Origin: Yamagishiella unicocca
Lineage: Eukaryota; Chlorophyta; Chlorophyceae; Chlamydomonadales; Volvocaceae
Length of the DNA stretch: 64,000 nt
Reading direction: 5' to 3'
NCBI GenBank assembly: GCA_003116995.1
Contig: BDSL01000082.1
Span: 62,001 to 126,000, forward strand
Each line of letters opens with the position of its first letter. Position 1 is the stretch's first letter. The position numbers and the translations under genes are program-made. A model generated the notes under the pieces. It made no database searches. It had not been told where the DNA came from and was given only the letters and a program-made list of their open reading frames with translations. Positions 36,467-47,828 of the stretch are shown one piece after another.

Positions 36467-38228
36467 ATGCAGCATCTATGCCTACACGCTTCATTTCATC
36501 GTGCAACTTCTGTGAGGGGTCCAGTCCCATCGACTTCCGGACGCGGCATGGCCTGCCTGGTGTCGCGGCCTCGTCGCACAACTGTTTCACCCGGCCACAG
36601 CCTGCGGACACGCTATGCAAAAAGCGACACCGATGCCTTGGACACGCACCCAGTGCGACGTGCCTTCCTTAGTGTTGGGGTGTCGTCGGAAGACTTGAAT
36701 CGAGCAAGTCGATTGGAGCCGGCATTCCTCTCCTACACTTCGGATCGGCTGCATGCCATCTTGGACCTGCTACTCAACCTAGGCCTGACTGGAAGTGATG
36801 TTGGCAAGGTGCTGATAGCCTTCCCCCAGGTGCGCCCTCAGGCCTTCCCGCCAAAACGCAGCGTCAAAATAATGCCTCCGGCAAGTGGTCGCGGCAGGGC
36901 ACCGTGAGCCATGCCTTGAAGTATCAACAATGTCATAACCTGGCCCACTGACGATATGCGCAGCGAATAAGTTGCCTGCTGCCCAGCGCACACGGCAGCC
37001 AAACCCACCTTCCAGGTGCGCCATCCCCTGGCCGCAGCCACCCCCTCCGCGTCACACGAGCAACAACAACTCGCCCGGCTACCTGCTGTATAACGCTGCC
37101 GTGGCCGCTGCGTCTCCCCCCCCGCCACCGACAGGCTTTCCAGCTGTCTGTCGACCACCACGCGCAGCCTGTGATCGAGTTCCTGCGCTTCGATGTTGGT
37201 TTCGGAGCGGACGAGGTGCGGGCGCTAGTCACCCGCTTCCCCTCCATACTCGGGATGAACGTCAAGGTGCGCCTGTGTGTGGGGTGGGTGGGGTGTAGTA
37301 GGGGAGGGCGGGTTTGGGAGAGACTTGGCGCCGCAGGGGGGGTGCGGGAGAGGGGGGAGGGTTTGAGGGGTTTGAGAGGATGGGGAGGCCGGCGGTCGGC
37401 TAGCGAATTGATCCTTCATGTATGCCAGCTCAGGTAGGAGGGTAATGTCAGGGAGAGGTGCTGAGGGCCTGGAGGACCTCTGTTGCGGTTGCGGGGTCTC
37501 ACGCCGCAGGGAGCTGGTGGAAGCAGGGGGCTCGGTTATAAGGTGTGGTCGGCTGGCCGGTCCCTCCTCCCACTCCCCTCCTCCTGCCCCCATGACTCCC
37601 ACTCCCCTCCTCCTGCCATCCCAATACACGCAGGGCCAGCTGCGTCCCCAGGTCGCCTACCTGGCCAGCCTGGGGGTGCCCCCCGAGTCGCTGCCGGGGC
37701 TGGTGCTGTCCCGCCCGCTGGTCCTCGGCCCGGGCATCGAGACCGTCATCTCCTTCCTGCGCCGCTGCGGAGTGCCGCGATCCCAGATGCACCTCCTGAT
37801 CAGGTCCTACCCGCTAGACTACAGGTGCGCATTTCAATCAGACTTAGCGTAGCTTCAGGAACGAACGCGGGGTTCGTTTCTGAAACGGCGGTCGCACCCC
37901 GACCTGGACCCTCCCCCCGTAACGCACCTGATATCCGCAGCCCTTTGTCCTTGCTTGACCAGGGGAGCCCGGCCTGAGTCCTGCCCGGCCATAGCCTGAG
38001 TCCTGCCCGGCCATAGTCTGAGTCCTGCCCGGCCATAGCCTGAGTCCTGCCCGGCCATAGCCTGAGTCCTGCCCGGCCATAGCCTGGGTCCTTCCCTTCC
38101 TCCTGAGTCGTTCCCTGTCGCCCCCCTGGCCCCGTCCCTGATGGTGTGTCCCCAGGGTGCACTTCAAGGGCTTCTCCGCGGCGGCTCCCGGCTCCTCGTC
38201 TTCCTTGGGGCGCGACACAGCCAACTGA
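36467..38228 (+). CDS. mTERF-domain protein, short form
   Basis: Spliced model of 252 aa from four exons: 36467-36829, 37135-37266, 37634-37824, 38156-38228, in phase. mTERF proteins bind organelle nucleic acids and act in transcription, splicing or ribosome assembly in plastids and mitochondria. The N-terminus (MQHLCLHASFHRATSVRGPV) is basic and Ser-rich, like a targeting peptide. The repeats show the typical Leu/Pro pattern: LDLLLNLGLTGSDVGKVLIA then FPQ; IEFLRFDVGFGADEVRALVT then RFPSILG; VAYLASLGVPPESLPGLVL then SRPLVLG; VISFLRRCGVPRSQMHLLIR then SYPLDYR. Only about four repeats are visible, so it is shorter than most family members. The C-terminus is a Ser/Ala/Gly tail, not the usual final motifs. 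A frame from TTG 36437 is open but the ATG is preferred. Confidence 0.9.
37974..38092. repeat. 22-bp tandem repeat in mTERF intron 3
   Basis: About 5.4 copies of TGAGTCCTGCCCGGCCATAG plus CC, with single-base differences. Confidence 0.93.
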
Positions 38229-40095
38229 TGCGGCCACCACCACCGCACCACGGCCACCGTTCCCGTGGGGTGACCCGTGAGGGTTTCGGAGCGCCGGCGC
38301 GAGTTCGCCTTTCGTTCCTGGAGTCAGACCCCATGCGTTGAAGATGGCAGCCGGTGCGGTTCGGGATCGGGGATGGCGCCGGGGTGCCGATGAGACCTCT
38401 GTACACGACATGTGGGGGAGGTGGTGGTGAGGGACGGGGCAACAGGACAGGAGGACCGGTTCTGGGTGGCGAGGAAGGCCGTTGAGCGGCGTTCTTGGGG
38501 ACCCTGGCTACATCGGCCCCCCGCTTTAGCTGGTTGCCCAAAATTATGGACCATACGCTCGCGAGCTTGGGTGGATGGGCTGGGCAGGACAGTTCGTAAG
38601 ATCGAAGATGACACGATATGCTGACGTATGCACTGAAGACGCAGACGCATGCGCCGAAGACACAGATTGCGGCATCCGGACAAGTAAGATCAGTGTTCAT
38701 GATAATGATCGCGATTTGTACACTAGCACAAGGCGTTTGCACCAGACGGTTACGTTAATTGGCGTCGTATCAGGGCAGAGCGCGGTTGGGCTGTTCATAC
38801 TGGGCAGCTAGCGGAGCAGGCACGGGATGCATGGACACCATTTCGTTGGGTGGAGCGGCGTACGTGCAGGAAGGCCGACGAGATGTGGCAGGAGATTTGT
38901 GAGGAAAGCCCCTGGGTCGGCACTGACTGGGAAGGATGAGGGACACAGGTGCATCTCGGCCTTCCAGGGGGAAAATGATTACCTGTACACTATTACTGGT
39001 CCACCGAGCGGCCTAGCGCGGACGTTCCTCTCCTCCCCCTCAAGGAAAGGCCGGCGTTTCGTTCCGGCGGAATATGAAGTTGCCGTTTTGTAATTCGTGA
39101 ATTGCTATTGCCACGCTGTATTGTAAGGTATGCATGTTTTGTTTGATCTCCGCCATGTTGTGTAAACCCTGGAATGTCACGTTGCGGCGGCGCAAGTGGG
39201 TGCGCACGTGATCCCATCCGGCGATGGTGTATTTTGTTACAGGGGGGGTGGCGGTTGTGGTTGTGCGGTGAGACGGCAGCTGTGGTCTGGCAGCATCAGG
39301 ACACGTGGCTTGCGGCCCTAATGCGTTCCTTGGGTTAACCTGCGTGCAGGCGTTGGCCGTAGGCTCCTGCTCGGTTGTCAAGATCGTGAAGGTCATGGTA
39401 GGTCGTAGTTCTGGGCTGGGGCTTTGTGAGTCGCGACGCGTGATGGCCGGAATTATGTTTAGGGCCGTTTTGATGTGGTAGGTGTCAGCGGTCGAGTATA
39501 CGGGGGCCGCTGCGGTTTTGGCGCGGCGGCAGGCGCGGCTGTGCTTAACAACGGCGTATTTAGGGCAACGATGTCAGATTTAAAGTTGAATTTTGTTTAA
39601 TTTTGTGTGATTTTGTAAGATTTTGTGTAATATCAACTATACGCCGGACCTTCGTCGACTCACAACCGCCCTCAACCACCGGGCCGGCATCCCCCCACCG
39701 GGTTCCACCACCCGGCCATGTGGACTTTTGCTGAAGCACACCTGCGCAGCATGGAGGATCGATTCGTGGGTTACCCATTGAAGACATGTTGCAGCACGCA
39801 TGGTTGTGTGGAAAGAGTTGGTAACACCCAGGAAACCGATGCCATGGAATACGCCGAGGTAGGCTCTGAGGTTCAAGCGTCTCATCCCATAGAAATCACA
39901 GTACACTCAAGCACACAACAACTGCTACTGATTCTGAAATCATTACCGGTCACGAGTTTGAACATGCTTTCCTTTTATAAATGGTTGACGTCAAGGGCCG
40001 CGTGTACCCCTCAGCAGCTTTCAGTATGTCGATTCCAATATTAGAAGCTTGCACGCCGTATATAATGTATATATAGTGCCTTCGGTCAAGCTTTT
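38229..40095. other. Intergenic region between mTERF and palmitoyltransferase genes
   Basis: About 1.9 kb. It includes an AT-rich block at about 39580-39632 made of repeated ATTTTGT(G/T) units, and weak similarity near 38890-38930 to dispersed family E (GGGTCGGCACTG). The short frames show no recognisable domain. The 3' UTR of mTERF and the promoter of the palmitoyltransferase lie here. Confidence 0.55.
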
Positions 40096-43000
40096 ATGTT
40101 TTGGCTCAAACGACGAGCCCGTTCGCTGAGGGCGCGCTTGCAGCTCGTGCGGCTCTGCAACTCTTTGGCTTCTAGAACTATGGGCAATACATCTTGTCGA
40201 GCTCTGGGCCCCGTATGTAAGCAAAGCCATTCCACACAGCACATGTCTGCACGACTGTGCACAAACCGTGATGGTGCTCTCCTTTCCCTGCAGGCCTGAC
40301 AGTGCACTATGCGCTTATGGCTGGGGCCATCTTCGGCGTCTGGTACGTGCGGCAGCGTACTCAGGTCGCCACCCGCGCACTCCTTCCTGCCCGCACCCCA
40401 ACAACCGCAACCTCTTGCCCATCCGCATGCCGATCCCTCGAGCCAGCTGACCTCTGCTTATACCAACACCTTGACCAGCACTCCAACGTGTTGCTGCAGC
40501 TCGTTGACCGTCGGCTGCCAGCTGCCTTTGGGCTCCCTCCTCTGCCCCCCGGCCCGCGCCCCTCACCTCCCCTGCATACGCAGCAACCGCAGCCCCCGAC
40601 GCAACTAGCCTTGTCCCCACCTTGCTAATATATCCCTTTACTCTTTGTCCCCACCTTGCTAATATTTCCCTTCAACCTTTGTCCCTATCTTGCTTCTACT
40701 TCCTTTTACTCTTTGACCCAGCCGCGAAATGGGAGTGGACCAATATCTCGGACGCCGCCTCACGACCAAGATCACCTCTTGCGCACCTCCCCTGACACTC
40801 GCCCTCACCCACCTCACCCTTCCCTGTGCACACCGCCCTTCCCCCTCCGCCCCCACCAGCGTGCGCGGCCTCCCCGGCTGGTACCAAGCCGCCATCGGCC
40901 TGCTGCTGGCGGTGTCCCTGGCCATGTTGTGGGCCACCCATGTGGTGGACCCAGGGATACTGCCGCCCAGGAGCCGCAAAGGTGGCCGGAGGGGGCGGGG
41001 CGCTGGGCGGAGAGGGGGTGGCGAGGGGGCGGGGCATGAGAGGAAACCCGTAGGCAAGGGGGCGGGAAGGAGGGGTTAGGGTGTAGGCTGGCTGGGCCGC
41101 AGCCACAGCGGGATTCAGCTGGATTGCGGGATCCAGGTGGTTTGCGGGATCCAGCGGGATCCAGCTGGGGAAGGTCTGGCAGGAACAGTTGGATCCGGGC
41201 TGGCGATTTGAAGCACTCGCACGGATGGATGGATGGCGGGGTTGGCTGGCTGGCTGCCTGGAGGGAGGGAGAGAGGGAGGCACGGGGGAGGGATGTGGTG
41301 GGCTAATCACGGCTCGCTTGGCTCCGGAACATCAGGCCCCCCTGGAGGTGATGTCATTTTCCGACCTGCCCACCTGCCTACCTGTCTACGACTCATCCTG
41401 GTGTCCCCCTCTTGCCGCTGCGGATGCTGCCGTGCCGCTGCAGACCCCTTGGTGGAGGTGCTGGACAGCGCTGACGGAACAGTGCCGCACCGCCACCGGT
41501 GGGTCGGGTGGGGGGTGGCGTGAAGACCGTTGACGCGAAAAAGACAGGATAGTGGGGGCGGGGAGGGGGAAGGGAGGGGGAAGGGAGGGGGAAGACAAAC
41601 ACAGCGGGGACGGGCTGACTGCCCAAGGGTCCGCGGCTAAATTTGTGTGGCCATCCTGCCTCGTTTCCTACGGCGTGTAACTGAGTCTTCTCGCCACCCC
41701 CTCCACGCAACCACGCACCTTCCCATGTACGGCTTTTCGTCCCGCCGGCTGCTCCCCCTCGTCTCACAATGTACGACACAAAGGTACGCAAAGAACCTGC
41801 AGGGCACCTGGGTGCGGACTATGCCGGCAGCGGAGTGGGCGGAGCAGCGCGCGGAGCAGCAACAGCAGCAACAGCAGGAGAAGAATCAGGAGCTGTCGCA
41901 GGTTAGGTGCGAGCAGCCGGGGGGGCGCCGCGAGCTTGACAGCAAAATGCATGAGCACAAGCAGCAGCAGGCGCCCGGCTACGTCGCCAGCGGCGGTGGC
42001 GGCGGCGGCGGTTCGTTCCTGGGCGGCTCAATCGGCGCCCATGCCGGGAAGGCGGGTTATGTAGCAGTGGCGCCGGCCCCACTGGCGGAGCCGGTTTCGG
42101 AGGCGGCGGCGGCGGCAGGCGATGACGGCGGCCAAGCCGCCGGCGGCGCCGGAGATGGTTTCGGAGCCGAGGCGACCGCGTTGGCCTCCTCGTCCTGCTC
42201 CGCCCGCTCCTCGTCCTCCTCCTCGTCTCCGACTGTCGTACACAAGTACTGCATCACCTGCAACATCTGGCGGCCGCAGCGGGCGCACCACTGCAAAGTG
42301 TGTGGCTACTGCATTGTAGGTTCGGGGGGGGGTGCGGGGGGGGGGTTGATAAGAGAATCCGCGAATCCGGGGTGGGGGGAGAGCAGGGTTGAGCTGGGGC
42401 GGGAGATTAAGAGGATGGTAAGGCGTTGAGGTCACAGCGATGGAGCCGATACGTATGGCGGCGGAGGCCATGGGTGAGCTGGGAGGGGTGAGGTCTTAGG
42501 GTATTCGGTTGAGGTGGCACCGGGATCCGCGGCACAGCGGTAGTACGACACCTCAGCCGCTCGTACATTGTCCCACCGACCCATTCCTCCCCGACCCGAC
42601 CCAGCCCCCCCTCGTAACGAGGGCGGGGGGGGGGCCCTCCCCTCTTGCGCACCTCCCCACCTGAACCACACGAACCCCATCCGCCCTTTCCCGCCCCCAC
42701 GCGCCACCCAACCGCCCGCAACCGCCCCCAACCGCTCCCACCCGCCAGGACCACTTCGACCACCACTGCGGCACGATAGGTAACTGCATCGCCCAAGGCA
42801 ACCACCGCTTCTTCGCGGGCTTCATGGTGCTGGCCCAGGTGGGCCTTATGCGGGGCCTTATGGGGGCCTTATGGAGGGGCCCAGCGTGGGCTTGGGGAAG
42901 GCGGAAAGCATGTGTGAGTCCGCGCAGCGGTTGGAGCGGTTGAGCAGGAAATGGAAAGGGGCAGGAAAGGGGCAGGAAAGGCGGCACGGGGGAGGCTCTG

Positions 43001-44346
43001 CGGGCTGACCGCCGAGCCCGCTGGCTGATCTACTGCAGTAGCTGAGCGGACGGCACCAGGGACCCATTAGGTTTCGGCGGAAGGGGAGAAGCGTCGAACT
43101 GCACCACCTGCCGACCCAGTTGATCCTGCCCGCCATCGTCCTGCACTCGTCGTCATCGTCAGCCTGCCATCGTCCTGCACTCCTTACCTCTTGCCCGCCC
43201 CTCTCGCGGTACCGCCTTGGCCTCATGGTTCTGCGAACCCAAGCAACCCACCTTACCCCTACCACCCCAAGTTATCCCCTACCACACCACTTATCCCCTA
43301 CCAACCAACTTGTCCCCTACCAACCAACTTATTCCCTACCAACCAACTTGGCCCCTACCAACCAACTTGGCCCCTACCAACCAACTTATCCCTGAACTCC
43401 AGATCGCGGCGGGACTGAACATCGGCGGCTGCGTGTGGCGCCTCCGAAAAGAACACTTCCCTAGGTGGGTGGGGGAGCGGCGGGGGGGCCGGCCGGCGTT
43501 GGGGTGTGTTTTAGGCTTGAGACTGGGGGGGTTCAGCGGGGCGTGTGTGTGTGTGTGTGCGTGTGTGTTTGTGTGTGTATATATGTGTTTGCGCTGACGC
43601 CCTGGAGCCGCGTGGTGGGCCAGGTAGGGAAACCCTCACGGCCTCGGCCCCTCCGCCCCCACCGGCCTGTACGACACAACCCATCTGTACGACCTCGCCA
43701 CACGTCCACCACCCAACAGGACCGAGTCCTGGAACGATGTGGAGACGTACTTGCTGCTGCTGATGGGCGCCTTCTCCGCCTACCATGTCGTGATGCTGGG
43801 CTTCGGCAGCGTGCACTGCGTGTTCTTGATACTAGGTGAGGACTTAGTGGAGTGAATTAGTGGGGAGAAGCGAGGAGGAGGAGGAGGAGGAGGGGAGGAG
43901 GAGGGGAGGAGGAGGAATAGGGAGGGGGAAGAGGAGGGGGAGGATGAGGAGGGGGAGGAGGAGGAGGAGGAGGAGGAGGAGGGAGGAGGGAGGAGGAGGG
44001 AGGGAGGAGGAGGGAGGGGTCGCCGTACACCAGCACACAGCCTTACCCCCCCGCCCCCCGCGCCCGTCCCCCTGCCTCGTCACCGGCACCACTCGCCTCA
44101 CCAGATGTGACCACCAAGGACTGCCTCAACGAGTACGGACTGCTGCGCCGCAACCTGCCCTGCCTGCCCGGCAGCCGCAGCCCGCTGGCGCTGCTGCGGG
44201 GCTACCGGCTCCTGTGCTGCGGGCCGATGAAGATGCGACCAGGCGGCCTCACCTGCGGGGGCGACGAGGCGGCACCGGATGGCTGGGGGTTACGGAGCGG
44301 GGCTTTGGAGCAGACAGCTTGGGGCGGCGGGGCACCAGGAGCCTAG
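40096..44346 (+). CDS. DHHC-type protein S-acyltransferase (palmitoyltransferase)
   Basis: Transfers palmitate to protein cysteines at endomembranes or plasma membrane. Spliced model of 462 aa from nine exons: 40096-40216, 40294-40342, 40860-40981, 41444-41498, 41784-42315, 42749-42838, 43403-43464, 43720-43835, 44105-44346, all phases agreeing. Four membrane spans are visible: VHYALMAGAIFGV; YQAAIGLLLAVSLAMLW; the HRFFAGFMVLAQIAAGLNIG region after the motif; and YLLLLMGAFSAYHVVMLGFG. The Cys-rich domain runs YCITCNIWRPQRAHHCKVCG, then YCIDHFDHHCGTIGNC, with the catalytic Cys near residue 300. The usual Pro-Trp-Val after DHHC is Gly-Thr-Ile. A low-complexity insert of about 110 residues (poly-Gln, poly-Gly, Ala, Ser) lies between span 2 and the Cys-rich domain. 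Exon 1 (MFWLKRRARSLRARLQL, basic) was chosen because its phase-1 donor fits exon 2 exactly; it is the least certain exon. Confidence 0.88.
43262..43392. repeat. Tandem ACCAACTTxxCCCCTACCA repeat in a palmitoyltransferase intron
   Basis: Six or seven imperfect units of about 19 bp (CTACCAACCAACTTGGCCC and variants) ending about 10 bp before the acceptor of the exon at 43403. Confidence 0.85.
43872..44018. repeat. Polypurine GGA/GAG tract in a palmitoyltransferase intron
   Basis: About 145 bp of almost pure G and A on the sense strand (GGAGGAGGAGGGA-type) between the exons at 43720-43835 and 44105-44346. Such tracts can form triplexes and may slow transcription. Confidence 0.9.
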
Positions 44347-44459
44347 CCTGGGTGCCTACTGCCTAGCACTCCCAGCGCGTGCGGATGGCGGGAATGTCTA
44401 CTCGAATTGTCGCTGTGGACGTAGCGGTGAGCACGGTGTTTTCCTTTTTCCTATGATAT

Positions 44460-44464
44460 TGTAA
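44460..44464 (+). terminator. Candidate TGTAA polyadenylation signal of the palmitoyltransferase gene
   Basis: TGTAA 114 nt after the stop at 44346, in a short AT-rich stretch (GATATTGTAATATAATG). Confidence 0.55.
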
Positions 44465-45426
44465 TATAATGGGGGGAGAGGGCGTTAGGGGCTGCGTTTG
44501 CGGGAGTCAAGGCGGGAGAGGGGCGGCGGGAGAGGGGGCTGCCGCGGCGGGGCACCAGCGATTGGGTCCGCGGACCGGGGGGGGGGGCAGCTGCGGTCCT
44601 CGTGTGGCTGGGGGTGGCCGAGGGCGCCTGTCGCGGCTGCTGCGTATTCGGCCAGGGGTTGAACGCAGCGATGCGCACCTGGCGCAGTGGTTCGGTGCGT
44701 GGGTTCATTCATTGTCGTTTATATGATCGGTGACGCCTGTGGGGGTCGAGAGAGAGCTAGGAAACCTGGGGCCAGCCGCACGTACAGTTGTGGGTAGTGT
44801 GCAAGAGAAGAGGGAGCACGGCTGCCGGCTTTGGCCGCGGTGGATTGCGCGCGATTCGGGCGCGTTTGGTGACTTTGCGACGTTGTCGCAGGCACGGTCG
44901 TCAGGCACGTGGCAGCGAGCCGTCAATCCAAACAGCTGGGCGTATGGCAGTTAGATCACGGTTCCGGAGCACGGATCGGGGGTTTTCCGTTACAGTGTGC
45001 GGCGGGGGGGAACGAGCTGCGCTCCCTCCGTCGCGTGCTCGCCTGCCAATGTCCAATATTCGTACATACCCGGCCCATCTCCAGATCCTCTCGCCCCTAG
45101 TGCACAACTGCCCAGTATCCTAGACAAGCCGACCCTCCTCTTCCACCTCCAGGCAGCCGGGGTCCCACTCCCTCGCCTGCCAACCCTGGGCCCATTCCTC
45201 CCCACCGACACGAGCAAAAGCAAGTACGGCGGCAGTTGGTGAAGGCAGGTAGAGCCGTACCGGGCGGAGCCCGCCAGCGCACACAAAACCAAGAACCTCG
45301 CAAACGCACATTCAGTAAGCAGGTCACAGGAAATTGCTCAACTTTCAAATTCTTTCGCGGCACGCAGACGGACGTCCAGATATCGACCCGCGCCAAACGC
45401 GTTGTAGGAACACGTTGTAGGAACAC

Positions 45427-45830
45427 TTGGCTGTGGACACCTCATCCACAGCCTCCGCCGGCGCGCTGTGCGCAATAAAGGTGGCACAAGACTACATTGC
45501 CGTAAGAGGCCGCGACCAGCCGCGAACCCCGTCTGTACACAATATCGCGGAAGAGCGCGACACCTTCCGTTCAACAGACAAAGACTGCTTGACGGCGTGC
45601 GCTTTCATTATTTCGAGCCGAAGCAATCTGCACCGGGGCGGGGCAAGGTTGACCTGGCTGTTGGAGCAAAAGAAGCACAGCATCAGCACGCGGATCGAAC
45701 GTGCGGCCCAACTCGTGGCCCACCACGCCGTACAAGGGACACACATTACCGTACTACATCCAATTCAACGTCTTTGCGACGGAGCTGAGAGCAGGGCGTT
45801 CCTCAGCGAATCGCCTACTGTTCAGCCCCG
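45427..45830 (+). pseudogene. Decayed LTR-retrotransposon RNase H domain
   Basis: The plus-strand frame reads LAVDTSSTASAGALCAI, then ERDTFRSTDKDCLTACAF, then RLTWLLEQKKHSISTRIERA. These line up in order and spacing with the Ty3/Gypsy-type RNase H core. The counterparts there are a D-A-S strand, then E-x-N-Y-S-x-x-D-K-E-x-L-A, then L-T-W-L-L...R-W-x-x-x-L. Several key positions are lost (the D-A-S motif is altered, Tyr and Trp are replaced). No ATG, reverse transcriptase or integrase is intact nearby, so this is a fossil. The assignment is from remembered motifs and is moderate. Confidence 0.45.
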
Positions 45831-47828
45831 CCAGTTGGGACGCTTCTTGTTGGCATTCAGTACACCACTTCCCCAGCTCCCAGCATCTCTTAGGTTTGCA
45901 CGTTGTCAAGAACAACCAAAACAACCAGCAGCCCGAAGCCGACCGTTGCGGGCAAAAACGGCAGAGCTGCACAACGTCTACGGCCATCCACGTGCGGCAT
46001 GCTGCTGAGACAGCAGCCCCCGCCTTCGTCAACCGCTGGGAGTCAAGGGCCCACTCCGGCGACACCGACGATGGAAGGCACGCAACCATTGTAGCAGCAG
46101 CAGCAGCGTTCTTGGCATAATTAACGCCCACCGTACCACGCCACCATATGCGACCCCGAATGCACTGATCCAAGAACCTGGCATCGGATTTCCAGCTACT
46201 CGCAACGCTGGACGGCTTCCATTCGACAAAACGGTAACCAGGCGAGACAACCAGCAGTGCTAGCACTGAACACTAACCGTCCGGGCAGGGACCACCCGTC
46301 CCCCATCTCCTGTACGTCACGCACGTACCTGTCGCACGTGCTGACGTACGTCACGGTATGTACGGCTTCCGTACCATACGAATTGCGGCCGCCCGCCGCC
46401 TTCAGAGAGCAGAGGCCGGGACCTGCACGCTGTAGCAGTCCCAAAGGCTCTCCCCACGTCTCCAGCAGGATGATGGCTTAAAGGTCACAACCCAGCCGCA
46501 CCCCGACCTGCTCCTCAACCCCCTTGTGCCCCCCCGCGGACCTACCCCGTAACATGGCGCCTCCACCTCACGCAGGCGCGCTGGCCCCTGCGCTCCCCCC
46601 TCTCTTCTTTACGCGCCGCCCTCTCTCCTTTACGCGCTACCCTCATCAACCACCGTAAGCGCGCCTGCCGTACACCCCGCTTTAAACCCCGTCGTCGAGA
46701 ACCCTAGCCGAACCCTTGCGCCCGTTTGCCCCCAAAAGACATGCATGGGAGGACGCGCACCAGCTCCGTCCGGCCTCCCTCCACCACAGCATGCCATGAG
46801 GTGTCGTACATGATCTTTCCTGAAATCCATCGCCCACTTCCCCGCGCCACCACCGCCATTGCATCCATCGACAGCTCGACGCCCCCCATGAATAGCAACC
46901 AGTTGACTTTATGACATAAGCGGGAGCTTCAGACACATACGACCTCGCAATCCTCAACGGTGGCCCCATTCCATAATTCGAACGACTGAACCGGCACGGA
47001 CAACAACGGCGTCGCCGTTGCGGCTACGTGCGGCAAAAAGGATCCCCTTCGGGCAGTCCACATGCCAGGGGACAGTCGCCGCCGTCGCCTGAGGTGACTC
47101 CTCACCAAACGAAATCCCACATGAGTGCTGTACACCGGCCGTGCCACCCACAAACCACCGCAGCAGACCGACCATCGCAACCCGGCAACACACCTTGCTA
47201 GGCTCGGATGAAGTAGACAGATACCGGAAAGGGAGAGATATTCCAAACTTCTGCTAAGCGCCACACCGCGCGCAACGAACTCAATTAACGCTGTCGTCAT
47301 CTCGCCGCGGCTCTTGATCACGACTATACTGTCGCACGCTCGCCAAAACCGAATCTGTACGACTCCCAGACCGAGGAGCGCACGGCCCGCACGTTTGGCA
47401 CATCCAGCTCTTACTGAAGTGGCAGTGGCTCGTGGCTGCGGACTCGGGCAACACGTCACGAAGCCAACGAGGCGAACATTACTCATGCCGTGAGGCCCAA
47501 CCAAACAGCTGTCTCTCGACATTTAAAACCTGGAACCAGCCCCACAGCCGGCGCTACAGCACAGGACACGTTCCGTTCCCCTTTGGGGCAGGAACCTGGA
47601 GCGAAGCCTTTCCTTGATGTCGTGGCAACGTCAAAAGTAAAGGGAAGCCTCACGACCCCCGATGCACCTCGATCTTCGGACCCCTACCCCAGGCTATGAC
47701 ACGGTCCCGGAAGGCCCAAAACCCGGATTCCCTTATTAAACCCCCACCGGGACTCAACAGGGCAAGGAGTTGCAAGGTGCTGGAATACTGTGAATAACCC
47801 AGTAACGAATACTCGTCCTCGTCCATGA

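Larger units (their letters stand above)
44347..47828. other. Convergent intergenic region with retroelement debris
   Basis: About 3.5 kb between the stops of the palmitoyltransferase and the receptor kinase. It includes a decayed RNase H frame (45427-45830). Other scattered frames (for example minus 46704-46898 and 46929-47522) may be further element debris, but I cannot assign them. A family B dispersed repeat is near 47725-47755, just past the receptor kinase stop. Confidence 0.5.

Noticed and set aside
37974..38092. CRISPR-like direct repeats (also 11.6-12.6 kb and 51.5-52.0 kb)
   Set aside because: Head-to-tail repeats without unique spacers, inside eukaryotic introns.
40294..40364. Palmitoyltransferase exon 2 ending at the later donor ACTCAG|GTCGCC (40364)
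   Set aside because: It ends in phase 0 and does not fit the next exon. The donor TG|GTACGT at 40342 ends in phase 2 and does.
45492..45746. Minus-strand frame overlapping the RNase H remnant
   Set aside because: The plus-strand frame carries the ordered RNase H-like motifs; the minus frame shows none.
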